The translations under genes and the position numbers were made by a program. 64,000 nt of DNA, taken from Fragum whitleyi. Its lineage: Eukaryota; Mollusca; Bivalvia; Cardiida; Cardiidae. Position 1 is the stretch's first letter, and the number at the start of each line of letters is the position of its first letter. The stretch covers positions 33,500,457-33,564,456 of the forward strand of contig OX411544.1 in assembly GCA_948146395.1 (NCBI GenBank), given 5' to 3'. Under the pieces are notes generated by a model. That model worked only from the letters and a program-made list of their open reading frames with translations, was not told the origin of the DNA and searched no databases. This document shows positions 1 to 11,645 of the stretch, one piece after another.

Positions 1-675
1 TTGAGACTTGATGGGATTATTTTGTATTTTTTTCTGTTTTCTATTTTATCTTTCCAGCACGAAATGTGATAATTATAACAATGACAGTAATATGATACAA
101 AAAAAGATGCATTGTAAAATTTCTCATGGATTTTAAGATATCGCTTATCGCTTCTATTTCTTTTTGCCCATCACTACAGAGTACATTTTCAACAGTATGA
201 CAGTCGTTAATAAAGACTACCGTAATGATGACTGGCGAGTTTGATTATGATAGATAGATAGTTTATTTCACTTGTACATAACAAATCGTACATTGTGATA
301 CATACAAAGAAACAAAACAAATATTGGTCGACATGTGCGTGACGTAAATAACTATTTAGGATACATATAGGTAAAATACATATATCTAATGTCACGGAAG
401 ATGTAAATACCGTGCCGACTCTGTACTAGATAAATATAATTTAGATGAACTTGGTTATAATATACTATGAGAAACGATGAAGGCAAGCAATTTCCCCTTT
501 TATTTCTGTGTTTTTTTCCATCAGCGTTTGAATGATTAGCATTGTTTATGTAAAAACGGGTATTGAGTGAAAATGCTAAGAAAAAGATATCCTGAAAAGA
601 GTAAATTAAGCTACATTTTTATCAAGGCTACGTGTTATTTCTCAATGCGAAAGCAGAATAAATAAATTTGCATAA
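1..675 (-). mobile_element. LINE 3' end, truncated copy
   Basis: Near-identical to 6524-7187, which is the 3' untranslated part of a LINE reverse transcriptase relic on the minus strand. This copy runs off the left window edge, so its A-tail is not visible. Homology stops at 675, about 50 bp inside the coding end of the other copy, as expected of 5' truncation. The copies differ by small indels and point changes (for example four extra bases of GATA repeat near 250), so neither is a very recent duplicate. Confidence 0.7.
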
Positions 676-772
676 GGCAAATGTTGACGACGCACGACGG
701 ACGACGGACGACGGACATCCACCTAACCACAATAGCTCACCTTGAGCACTTCGTGCTCAGGTGAGCTAAAAA
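676..772 (-). repeat. Solo hairpin end of the 2-kb element
   Basis: On the minus strand this reads as the opening of the elements at 13106 and 53879: TTTTTAGCTCACCTGAGCAC, a short loop, the complementary arm, then a CCGTCGTCCGTCGTCCGTC-type run. Only about 95 bp is present, with no 165-bp units and no 3' hairpin. It abuts the truncated LINE end exactly. Confidence 0.65.
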
Positions 773-1079
773 ACGACTAAAAACTTAAGATCAACAAATA
801 TACTTAATTCCAATAGAAAGTGTGCAATTTCACTATTTGGTTTTCTTAATTTTTTGCAATTTTGAATGAACTCTTGCTTGTAAAGTCTGTTGCATATTTT
901 AGACATGACCCTTTAGAAACGTTGCATGAAATCCTATTTCGAAAAAAGTTGCGTATACCGTGGGCACACATGGTGTTGAGATTGGCCCTCCTAGATTTTC
1001 TTTTCTGGTCAAGATAATTTTTGCTTATATGGTATTTCATAGTTTCAAAGTTTCAAAGTTTCGCTCTTTCTTAACTGTT

Positions 1080-1256
1080 ACATTTATATTTTTTATAGAT
1101 CTTGAATAGCTCAGCTTCTCTTCCAAGATGTATATAGAAACTGCAGATTGTTCGTTAAAATGTCACGTTTTGTTTTGCATTCACTGTATGTAATTGTAAT
1201 ATGACAAGAAACTGTAAAGTTTACGTCTATTAAAATATCTTGTATCTTGTATCTTG
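1080..1256 (+). repeat. Probable LINE 3' tail with TATCTTG repeats
   Basis: A short stretch ends in three tandem TATCTTG-type units (about 1235-1255) after GTTTACGTCTATTAAAA. Simple heptamer tails of this type close many non-LTR retrotransposons. No coding part is visible, so this would be a strongly 5'-truncated insertion. Confidence 0.35.
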
Positions 1257-1924
1257 GTATTTCATAGTTTCACTAGGGACTCCCTACCATTTCCAAACAG
1301 AAGTTTGAGTTTACGTACAGACGTCACACCTGCGCCAACGTTAGAAATCGCTACGTTGATTGGTCAATAACGTCAGATACAACGATGTAATAGCATTATA
1401 CAAAATTAGTTGATACGTAACTGAGGAAGCTCAAGCGGATATATACGATTTCTATTGGAGTTTGTTTGCTTATTTAATTTTTTAGGGCAAAATTCTTTGC
1501 ATGGGGTTAATTTACGCCAACACACAAAATTTGTACGTCAACCAACGTTGTTTTATAGTGTACGATTGTCATTCGGATGTGAATGTATGACAAGGTGGGT
1601 CATAGGATCTGAACTGAATGCGATTCCAAAATAGTTATTCGTAAACTGTGGGATACAAAAGCAAATCACTCAAAATCAAAGATCCTTCACTAGCCGAAGG
1701 TCAATGAGTTTCGCGTGCCTTATTTCTCAAAGTATCGATGGTCAATAGTGTCGAAATTGTCACGCAAAATTATGTGACGGTACATAGAGTAAGTTTCGAG
1801 ATATTCGAATTTTAAAAGTGCACACCTTCTTTTGGAACTGAGTATACATTAAAAAGAAATATAGCAAGGAAAAAAAAATAGAAAAATAACATAAAACGAT
1901 CTCACTGATATAATTATAATCGTA

Positions 1925-2157
1925 AATGTCTGATTGGTTTTTGAAGAAATAGGAGGATATTTATAAAACTTGTTTGCAAATTCTATTTAGGGGAGGTAAT
2001 AAATATAGCTAATTTTGTTCAACATGAACAAAATTAGCGATAAAGGATTACGTCCCTTTAATTTCATTCAAAACTAGCTCTCCTCGCTAATCCCATTTCA
2101 TATCGAAATCATTCAAATATCATTGAGCTTGTCAAATTCACGATGTTCTTCACTGTA
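1925..2157 (+). mobile_element. Partial copy of the TA/CAGTTAAC MITE
   Basis: It contains the family's central palindrome (GGGAGGTAATAAATATAGCT and its complement, around 1990-2065) and the right arm through to CACGATGTTCTTCACTGTA. The left TIR and the left GAATG-rich arm are missing. Confidence 0.6.
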
Positions 2158-2319
2158 GTACGTTCATTAGATGAAACAGGACAATTGGCCGATTTTTAAG
2201 ATTGTCGATATACTTTTAAGGTAAATTAATCATGGCGGACATCACACATATCGATGGTGATGGACTGATAAAAAATACATTAAGCGATGTTTTACCGTTT
2301 TTTACTATAGGTCTCAGGA

Positions 2320-2925
2320 AAAAAAAAAATAATCGTAAGTCAAAATCACAAATCGTACCTGGTGTTTTCATTTATTGTTATATTCTGCCTTGCAATATCT
2401 CATTGGAATCGTCTTTCAGAATTTTCATCTCAGAATTCCATAAAAAATGGTCGCAAGTTGTTAGGTAATCATTCCATATTAAGTTACCACTGTAGAGGCA
2501 ACTTTAATTTTCATTCATTGTTAGATTCTGCCTTGCAATATATCATTGGAATCGTGTTTAGAAGACGTTCCAATGAGAAAATTGCATGTCAGAATTCCAT
2601 ATTTAGTTACCACTGTAGAAGCAACTTTAATTTTTGACTTACGCAAAAAATGGTCGTAAGATGTTAAGTAACCATTCCATATTAAGTAACCACTGTAGAA
2701 GTAACTTTAACTTTCATCTTACGAAAAAATTGATCGTAAGTCAAAATCAGAAATCGCACCTGGTGTTTTCATTCATTGGTAGATTCTGCCTTGCAATATC
2801 TCATTTGAATTGTCTTTAGATGACGATTTCAATGAGATTATGCGTGGCAGGATTCCGTAGTTAGTAACTTCTTCAGAATCACCTTTGTTTCTTGAATTAC
2901 GCAAATATGATCGTAAGATGTTTAC
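2320..2925. repeat. Complex direct and inverted repeat block
   Basis: Two modules recur. TAGATTCTGCCTTGCAATAT or close variants lie near 2384, 2522 and 2782. CCATATTAAGTTACCACTGT or variants lie near 2476, 2600 and 2679. Reverse-complement pieces (AATGAGATTATGCGTGGCAG near 2832) make parts foldable. Short reading frames here run through the repeats and are not supported as genes. Confidence 0.55.
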
Positions 2926-3097
2926 TAAAATAGGCCCCTGGTGCATACATATATACCTAACGCTCAAGATGAAAACCATCCTGAAACGTTTAGATAAACA
3001 AATTGTACTCCGCTCAGTACGTGTTCTTGCACTACAGGACTGCTTTTCAAATATTTCATAAACGGAGTTCTCGGATGATGATCCCAGATGATCCTTC

Positions 3098-3224
3098 CCT
3101 GCGTTCAGGATCACAAAACGGCGCAAACAGGTTTCCAACTATACCCCGCTTTCCAAGCAAGTGCGCGTGCAAAGCGGGGTATAATTCATAACTGTTTGAA
3201 CCGTTTTATGATTCTGAACGCAGG
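3098..3224. repeat. Foldback element, TATACCCCGC family
   Basis: An imperfect palindrome of about 127 bp. The left arm CTGCGTTCAGGATCACAAAA pairs with the right arm ending in TTTTATGATTCTGAACGCAG. An inner stem pairs TATACCCCGCTTT with AAAGCGGGGTATA. Related sequences lie at 46404-46520, near 50918-51000 and near 22018-22072. Confidence 0.65.
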
Positions 3225-5182
3225 GCTGATTTACGTGAAGTGATTTATATAATAATGGTCATTTGACGGATTAGGACAAAGTTTACAATGATAGGGGATA
3301 GTGACCCATCACCAGAAAAGAAACCGTTTTTAAATTTAGGATAAGTCCTAGAACAGAAAGGTCCGTCCTTCTTAATTTTGTTTTGATTAGAAAATCAACA
3401 ACAGCATTCAAGTATATGACAAAAGCGAGCCAAGTTTCACAAAATAGATTCTATTGGTAGCAAATTCTGAGATGATGTGCTAACCGTCAAAGTCCCCCGT
3501 CGAGGTCCAAATTTAGTTGTACGAGGGCCCATCATTAATTTCGTGAACTCTTTCTGTAAAACGCATGTTGGTTATTTAGGACCTTTCAATCTTCTTTCCT
3601 TGACTAAAGTTACATCGCCTGGCTTATTTGATTTTATCCCATCGATCGTCCCAAGATGTAAGCACGTGCCACAGGGCTTCATGTGGCATGTAATGCCCTT
3701 AGTACACATGTCTATACAATATTTGAATTCCATTATACTTAATGAAAGTACTTTTTTTTATCAAATAAAGTAATATGAAATATTTCCCTGAATATCAAAA
3801 ACTTTCACTTTCAAAAACTATAGCAGGAACTTGAAAATTGACGTTTTAAAGGTAAATTGACAAATTACGCTGCCGATCTGTACTCATTTTTTTTACTTTC
3901 CCAGACAAGTATTATCTTTATAGTTGAAGTTAAGATAAGATTAAGGTAGGAAATCTTCTCTTCGACTTCATTTTGTTACAAGATTCATAACAGTTTTCTA
4001 CCCTTACCATCGTTTGATCAATGCGACGCTAGCATTATGTGTGTTAACCCGTTTTCAAAGTTTGAGGGCTTCTTGGTATATTTTGTGTTGAATAAAATAT
4101 CAAAATGGATACTGCCTTCATTAGACAAGTCAAAATAAATCTCAAAAATGGAACAGAAATCCTTTCTATATTAGAATGATATGATAAAGTATATTTCAAT
4201 ATATGAAAAGTGTAGAAAACCTAATGAGGGTAGATATGAAAAATCGGTTATTTAGCCTTGAATGTTTTCCGAAATACTGTCATGGCATGAATCGCCACCC
4301 TAAATGCAATAGATATAGGCCGTATGTACAGCGTCTGCATATTCGTGCTTGAGGAATTTAGAATCAGTTTGAAAATCACAACAATTAACTAAGTCAAAAT
4401 TCCAATAGTAATTAGTGTTCGCGTCTGTTAATTTACATTGATCGAACAATTAAAGCAAGTATCCCGGTTAAACTAGTTGTCTTGTTTTAGTTACCATATT
4501 CACATACAAAGTGTTTCATAATATCTTTCCTTATTCTAACCATCATTCTTCAGACATTACTAATTAGATTTTATTCTATCGGCGAAACAGATGAATGTTG
4601 CAAAAAAATTCTATCTAGATTTTAAAGATTTTAACATCAATAATGACCCTGCTTTATTATGCACATCCAGCTTAAATAAACTAAGGAGTACTTTATTTCA
4701 ACATAAGTACAATGAATAACACATGATGGAATATACTGATTGGCTCTTTTAGCTTGTCTGTTTTCGGAGAAAACTTGAGGTATGGAGATCATCTTAGCTG
4801 TGCTGGCATTGTTGTTTTGACCTATTGTTATTGAAGATATGTTCATGAAATTTATCATGTATGTTTATTCTCACAAGAGCTATCCATACAATCAAGGGAG
4901 TAAACTCTGAAAAAAGTTTTTGTAAGAGTAAGAGCCAAGGGTTGTATCCATAGACGGTGTTCTTGTTAGAATAATATATTCACTCAATCTTCGTGCTGAT
5001 GTATGTTATATCTTGAGAAATGAGCAATAAAAACTAGAGAAAGAAATGATATAAAAATTTGAAAATTTGACCACCCTGTTTATTTCTTAATAAGACTTAA
5101 TAAGATAACTAGTGGTTGTTTCATATACATGAACAGCTTTTTAAAAAGTGATAATCACTGTTCACAATTTTCGCTTTGACTA
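3225..5182. other. No gene recognised
   Basis: AT-rich unique-looking sequence. The one repeat I can name is around 4745-4860, where GTCTGTTTTCGGAGAAAACT also occurs in related form near 11940 and 46872. Short open frames show no domain, signal peptide or splice context. Confidence 0.5.
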
Positions 5183-5302
5183 ACATGAAAAGTGAATTAA
5201 TGTTATGAGAGTCATTATTTTAGCTATTTTTCAATATATATATATATATATTGAAAATTAGCTAAAAAAATGACTCTCAGAACATTAATCCACTTTTCAT
5301 GT
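5183..5302. repeat. 120-bp near-perfect palindrome
   Basis: The left arm begins ACATGAAAAGTGAATTAATG and the right arm ends CATTAATCCACTTTTCATGT. The centre is an (AT)n run inside TTTTTCAATATAT...ATATTGAAAATT. The transcript would fold into a hairpin of about 55 bp. No coding content. Confidence 0.75.
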
Positions 5303-6483
5303 ATGCTGGATATGGGGTGATTTGCTCCACAGGCTGTTGAAGGAATTAGCGGGAACGTTTTTCCCAATCTCAAATAAGTAGCTTCGGCAAAGAGCAATTT
5401 TGTCCTCGATCGAGTCACATACTCAAAAATAGCTCAAACAATTCTGAAATCAGTGTTTTTAACTTAACATGAGGTAAATGATTAAGGTTATCATTTAATA
5501 GCTGCCATACAAACTAGCATTAAGACTGAACCTATTTGAGGTAAAGGGACCTGCTCCGGTTGTCCCAAAATAGTTCGGTTAGAAAAAATGAAATGCTTTT
5601 TTTGCTGCATTGTTCTAATGCTTGAATAACAGTAACAGGCTTGAAATGGTGTTATGCTAAGTGCCAGACCACTGCTACATATCACACTTAGGATTAAATT
5701 AACTAAGATGGAAACATTTTTCTCTAGGCCAGCGCTTTTACATAAATCATCACAAACTTTTGTACCAAGAGGATTTCGAGTGTAATTGTGCATAATGAAA
5801 TTTTGTGAATTTTTTAATCGCACGGACCTGCTGAAGACTTTAAATGCCATTTATATTATATATTTACAAGACAATTTTCATTATATATTTAACAAGACCA
5901 AAACAGACAGGAGTGTAACCATTGGTGTAACTCCTGAGAGAATCACTTTGATGTAAAAAAGAATTGCAGGGGGGAAAGAGAGTAAAAACTAGGTCAAACC
6001 TGTCTGAAGTGATCATTCATTTTAATGAAATGTGCAATATTTGCAAAATCAAGTTCAAAAGCAAAAAACCCAATTTTATTGCTCAATAATTATCATTTCA
6101 AAACAGTTTTTGAAAACCTGTTGTTTGATACAGGCTGCATTATACGGTTTTCTATGTTTTAAATAATAACATTGACCAAGTTTTATAATAATGTATCCCT
6201 AATCCCCCATGGTCATATTCAAAACGCATTCATACTGATAGGCCGCTTCTGCGGCCTATCAATAAGAACCATAATGATTCAGAACGAGGGGGTATATTAT
6301 GAGACACCCTGTTGCGTTCGAAGATTTTAGCTTAAATAAGTGATATTTTCGCGGATGTTCACCGAAAAAGAAGGAAAAAATAATTAATAGAAATAGCGGG
6401 GTGGATGGGTGGGTGGTGGTTTGACTTTTCTCTAAAAAAAGAGTACGGAAAACCTTTTGGACCATAACTCAGTTTAATTTTCG
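5303..6483. other. No gene recognised
   Basis: It contains a short perfect hairpin at 6238-6261 (TGATAGGCCGC, loop TTC, complement). A minus-strand frame of 119 codons (5850-5491) has one hydrophobic stretch but no start context, homology cue or splice sites. I do not call it. Confidence 0.4.
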
Positions 6484-8015
6484 TTTTTTTTTTTTTTGAA
6501 AAATCGCAAACACTTTGTATGTGTTGAGACTTGATGGAATTATTTTGTATTTTTTTCTGTTTTCTATTTTATCTTTCCAGCACGAAATGTGATAATTATA
6601 ACAGTAATATGATACAGAAAAAGATGCATTGTAAAATTTCTCATGGATTTTAAGATATCGCTTATCGCATTTATTTCTTTTTTGCCCATCACTACAGAGT
6701 ACATTTTCAACAGTATGGCAGTCGTTAATAAAGACTACCGTAATGATGACTGGCGAGTTTGATTATGATAGATAGTTTATTTCACTTGTACATAACAAAT
6801 CGTACATTGTGATACATACAAAGAAACAAAACAAACATTGGTCAACATGTGCGTGACGTAAATAACTATTTAGGATATATATAGGTAAAATGCATATATC
6901 TAATGTCACGGAAGATGTAAATACCGTGCCGACTCTGTACTAGATTAATATAATTTAGATGAACTTGGTTATAATATACTATGAGAAACGATGAAGGCAA
7001 GCAATTTCTCCTTTTATTTCAGTTTTTTTTCCATCAGCGTTTGAATGATTAGCATTGTTTATGTAAAACGGGTATTGAGTGAAAATGCTAAGAAAAAGAT
7101 ATCCTGAAAAGAGTAAATTAATCTACATTTTTATCAAGGCTACGTGTTATTTCTCAATGCGAAAGCAGAATAAATAAATTTGCATAAATTAATAACAATT
7201 TTATAGTTATTACTTTGCAAAAGGGCAAGGAACTTGAACATACACTGATTAACAATGTAGTATTTTCTTATGTATTTTTGTCTCAGATCACGATAAAAGG
7301 GACATTCGATAATAAAATGATACTCGTCCTCAATACAGTTCAAATTACAACGTTCACATTTACGATCATTGCGAGGTATGCGTACGCGTCCATGCCTCCG
7401 TGTTTCTATCTTTAAAACGTGAGAAGAAACTCGAATTTTTGTTAAGCATTTGCGAAGGTGATTTGGCGCTATATCGATTAAGTACTTCTCTAACTCAAAA
7501 TTAGTTTTTATTCTCTATACAAAGTAGATAGAGTCATGTTTGAGGATATATCGGAATTCCATTTTTGCAAAAAGGAGTCTCGTGACCTTTGTGTGATCAA
7601 CGGTATTAAATGTTTTTCATTGGCGGCTTCCGGTTGATCCCAGACGTATAGAAATCCATTTTCTGCTAGTAGATATTTGACTCTGGACAACCAGTTTGAT
7701 TTATTGTTAGACATGTCATTTAACATAACTTTAAAAATGGTTTTCGTAAGAATGTTATTTGACTTTGACATTTTGAAGAAATATTTAAAGATAAGAATGT
7801 ATCGACTTATATATAGAGGGAAACGACCCAGCTCGCCGTATACTGCCGCGTTACATGTTGATTGTTTAACCCCGAGCAGCATTTTACAAAATTTAAGGTG
7901 GATACGTTCGAGATCTTTAGATTTAGTAAATCCCCAAATTTGGCTACCGTAATTTATTATTGGCGAAACAAAGGCATCAAACAAATCTAGTGCTATTTTT
8001 TGGTTCACATTTTAT
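6484..8015 (-). mobile_element. 5'-truncated LINE with A-tail
   Basis: On the minus strand the element runs from about 8015 to an A14 tail (T-run at 6484-6497). It comprises the C-terminal part of a reverse transcriptase reading frame (8010-7140) followed by about 650 bp of 3' UTR shared with 1-675. A LINE with a 3' poly-A and a missing 5' part is the usual product of target-primed reverse transcription. Confidence 0.75.
7140..8010 (-). pseudogene. LINE reverse transcriptase C-terminal part
   Basis: Reads DLFDAFVSPIINYGSQIWGF, then KFCKMLLGV, GELGRFPLY and WNSDI, closely matching the order of motifs in the plus-strand relic at 9547-10641. A stop after TLYRE at about 7508 is followed, one frame over, by FELEKYLIDIAPNHLRK and a final Cys/His cluster: CERCN, then C-IEDEYHFIIEC-P. 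This is the usual terminal zinc-knuckle-like end of such ORF2 proteins. The stop at 7137 lies just inside the 3' UTR block. The catalytic part is absent and one frameshift is present, so it is a dead fragment. Confidence 0.75.
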
Positions 8016-8189
8016 TTTGAATACCTAAAGATACCTATTTAACCTTCTGAAAAAATGCATCGTGTTTTATTATTCAAAATGTTCTTAATATTTCTAAAAA
8101 CTGGGATACAGTACTGAAATCCTAACTCAATTTACGGGATCCAAAGAATATAACTGAAAAAAGAGACTGTTGGAAAGAAAAACACTCAA

Positions 8190-8450
8190 GTAATGAGCCT
8201 TTTTCATTAGATAAGCATTGTTTGTTTTGTGGAGAGTCAGCAAAAGTAGAGGGTAGAAAACGTGGCGGTGATGTGTTCCCGGTACGACCTCTCCATTTCT
8301 AGAAAAAATATTAAGGATATTTGTAAGCAAAGAATTTTTTCTTGGGCATATTGAGTTCAGTCTAGATTAAACTTTCTCTCTGATCTGCCAGTACCTGAAG
8401 CTGTTTATTACCAAATGCAGCATTAACGTCATAACATATAGAGAAATTCC
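8190..8450 (+). pseudogene. Decayed Cys-rich coding fragment
   Basis: One frame reads LDKHCLFCGESAKVEGRKRG then GDVFPVRPLHF before a stop. After a shift the text reads IKDICKQR, a stop, then VQSRLNFLSDLPVPEAVYYQ. The CxxC pair, the basic run and the DLP-x-x-EAVYxQ phrase recall multicopy uncharacterised proteins of marine invertebrates. That resemblance is from memory and unverified. At least three stops or shifts mean it is not functional. Confidence 0.4.
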
Positions 8451-8873
8451 TGTTGATCACAATCCAGAACAAACAAAGAAGTCTAAATCAAAGTGCTGTC
8501 AGCACTGTAAATCAGGCATCATTAAGAGGCTGGGATAGTGCAAAAGTTTGTCAATCAAGAGGGCTCAAATTTGGACAATAAAAGTTGGTAAAATATTTGC
8601 CAAATTTGTGAGATTTTGTCTTAACACTCCATCTTTTCGAGGACATCGCCAGCTCATCCAACTGGAGTTTACAGAATTATATCCACTCAACTTGAGAGAT
8701 ATGTCACAAAACATTTCCATTCAACTTGGGACTGAACCCAGTTCAACTAAGATTGATTATCCAAGATACTACCAACTGCGCCATAAGGTCAGACGTTAAG
8801 GGGGTAGAACCGGCATCAATTTGGTGCCTGAGGGAAGCATTTATATAGAGGCAGATAATGGCAAATCCCAGTC

Positions 8874-10641
8874 ATGTCTCTGCAGTGTGATGAAATATCT
8901 CCCACACTCACAGACCTTTTCAACTCTATTTTTGATCATGGGGAATTCCCTTATGATTGGGCTAAAAGTATTATTTGTCCTATTTTCAAGAAAGGCTCAC
9001 GACTAGACCCAAATAACTGCCGGGCTGTTTCTCTAATAAATGTTGTCAGTACATTGTTCGCTTCAGTTATCAACAAAAGATTGACGGAATGGTCAAATGA
9101 AAACAACATTATTGACGAATCACAATCTGGCTTCAGAGCCGGATATTCTACTACCGATAACCTATTTACTCTGAATGCAATTGCTCAAAAGTACCTTTCT
9201 AAAACTGGGGGTAGGTTTTATTGTCTATTCATAGATTTTTCGAAAGCATTCGATCGAATAAAACACAACGTCCTTTGGCATAGCTTACAAAAGAAGGGTA
9301 TCCATGGTAAATTTTTACGTATATTACAATCGATATATGGGAGACTATCCGCGTGTGTCAAAACAGAAGCGGGAATAACGAGTTATTTCCCTTGTACGGT
9401 CGGTACGCGACAAGGTTGTGTCAGCAGTCCCCAAATATTTTCACTCTTTATCAATGACTTGTCCGAGTTACTGCGAGAAAATTGTCAATCAGGAATTTTC
9501 TTAACAAATAATATCCCTGACATTTTAAGTTTAATAACGTGGCAAGTTGCGCAGAAACAGTAATAAAATTACAACAACAAATAAATACAGTCGAACATTT
9601 TTGTCAAAATCGGGAATGAAAATTAATTTTGACAAAACTAAAATTTTAGTATTCAGAAACGGAGTCCCGCTGCGAGATAATGAAAAATGGTTTTATGGGA
9701 ATAAGCAAATTGACACAGTAACTTATTATCGTTACATTGGGTTATCATATACACCCAAACTAAAATGGACGAGGGCTAAATCTACTTTAGCAGCACAAGC
9801 TCAAAAAAGTGTTAGGTCTATTCTGAATTACCAACGCAAGTTCGGTTATTTCGATCGGAAAGATATTTTTGACCTGTTTGACTCGATGGTGAAACCTATA
9901 CTTTGTTATGGTAGTGAACTATGGGGTTGTGAATACGCTCATCAAATTGAATCAGTTCACGCCAAGTTTTGTAAGACTTTTCTTGGTTTACCGAACTTTG
10001 TCAACAACAGCATGGCGTTGGGAGAATATGGACGACTACCTCTCTATACAACTTACTATGTCAATCTTATTAAGTACTGGTGTCGTTTGATACAAGTGCC
10101 TGATTTCCGTTTTCCGAGAAATAGTTATGTTATGCTGAAAAATCAGGATGAATCTGGTCGTATAAATTGGGTGACTTACGTTAAAGATTTACTATTCCGC
10201 TATGGCTTCGGTTTCGTCTGGTTATCACAAGATATTGGAGATGCATGCAGATTTATCAGTGTATTTAAACGCAGAATTACAAATTGTGCCGTGCAAACTT
10301 GGAATAGTGATATTTATTCTTCAGGTAGATGTCATCTATATAAAAAGTTTAAGACTCAACTAAACGTAGAACGTTATTTATCATATGATATCCCATACTA
10401 TCTAAGAAAAGCTTTTGTTTACATTTTCCTACAACTACACGGCCTTCGCCACCCCTCTTGTTTAAGAGCGGAAAATGAAAAAAATATTATCATTAAGTCG
10501 ATAGACAAAAATCATAATTTCAAAATCATAATTTCAAAATCATTTTGTTTCGAAAAAATATTTTTTTGGAATGGTATTAAGCTGAAATTAATATTTCACC
10601 ACATAGAAATCCTTCAATCAATCGCAATTTCATGTAAATGA
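8874..10641 (+). pseudogene. LINE reverse transcriptase relic
   Basis: Codons from about 8880 give the standard non-LTR RT blocks in order: IICPIFKKGS and NNCRAVSLINVVS; SQSGFRAGYSTTDNLFTLNA; LFIDFSKAFDRIKH with the first catalytic Asp; GTRQGCVSSPQIFSLFINDL. The next block should carry the second catalytic pair (YADD), but the sequence around 9530-9540 jumps frame and the box is gone. A short third-frame stretch (9539-9615) leads into the frame ending at 10641, with SGMKINFDKTKILVFRNG, YRYIGLSYTPKLKW, LFDSMVKPILCYGSELWG and WNSDIYSSG. Two frameshifts and loss of the active site make it inactive. The 5' endonuclease part is absent. It points away from the relic at 8010-7140 and is a diverged relative of it. 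Confidence 0.8.
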
Positions 10642-10729
10642 TGAAAAGGTTGCTCCATATAGAAGTCAAACGGACTATACGAACATTGGACGGTCATAAT
10701 ACCTTCCATAGAATGGAATGGCCATGGAT

Positions 10730-11645
10730 GCTATCATAACACCTGGGCGCTTTTTTAGCTCGCGAAATTCTGATAGGCAAATAAGTATTGGCAGGGCGGG
10801 GCTTGGCGTTTTTCCACTTTAAAGTCTTTGAACGACAGCTCCTCCTGAACCACTGGGCAGATTTCAATGAAATTTTACCATAATGTTTCTTGGGTGACCC
10901 TTACCAAAATTGTTCGCAAAATTTTGATTGGCCAATGAATATGATCATGGCAGGACAGGGCTTATTTTGAGCTCTTAATCTTTGAACGACATCTCTTCCT
11001 GAGCCTCTGGGTCGAATTCAATGAAAGTTTCTCAGAATATTCCGTAGGTAACCCTTTTTCAAAAATTGTTTTCGAAATCATGATTTGCCTATAAATATGA
11101 GCGTGGCAGGGCGGGGCTTATTTTGAGTCCGATATCTTTGAACGACATCTCCTCCTGAACACGGATCCCATTTAAATGAAACTTTCCCCAGAATACTCCA
11201 TGGTTGTCCCTTTTGAAAAATTGCTTGCAAAATTTTGATTGGCCCTTAAAAATGGGCGTGGCATAGTGGGGCTTATTTTGAGCCCGAAATCCTTTAACGA
11301 CATCTCCTCCCGATCCATTAAACTGATTTTAATGCAACTTTACCATAATTTTCCTATTGTGACCCTTTACAAAAACTATTCGAAAAATTTTGATTTGCCC
11401 ATAAATATGGGCATGGCAGGGCGTGGCTTATATAAGCCCGAAATCTTGGAACGACCTCCCCTCCAACCACTAGGCTGATTTCTATAAAACTCTACCAGAA
11501 TAATCATTGGGTGTCCACCCCCCTTTGAAAATAGGTGGACAGGGTCTATATTCACTTTAAATTCTCGGAACAACAAATCCTCTTCAACAATTAAGAAAAT
11601 GTTAATGAAGCTTTGCCACAAAGTTACTTGGATGAGATCCACTGG
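10730..11645 (+). repeat. Tandem array, about 155-bp units
   Basis: Units are anchored by GGCAGGGCGGGGCTTATTTTGA variants (near 10793, 10952, 11107, 11258, 11414) and by CGACATCTCCTCC variants (near 10832, 10986, 11142, 11297, 11451, 11570), spacing 154-156 bp except the last. The CGACATCTCCTCCTGAACCA...ATTT...GGGTGACC part resembles the segment just inside the 5' end of the 2-kb elements at 13202 and 54011. Both strands show open frames here because of base composition; none is supported as a gene. Confidence 0.75.

Noticed and set aside
5491..5850. 119-codon frame on the minus strand with a hydrophobic segment
   Set aside because: No recognisable domain, no splice sites or polyadenylation context, and low-complexity codon use typical of chance frames here.
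8548..8799. 83-codon plus frame between the two RT relics
   Set aside because: No similarity cue, starts inside decayed sequence, and overlaps the edges of broken elements.
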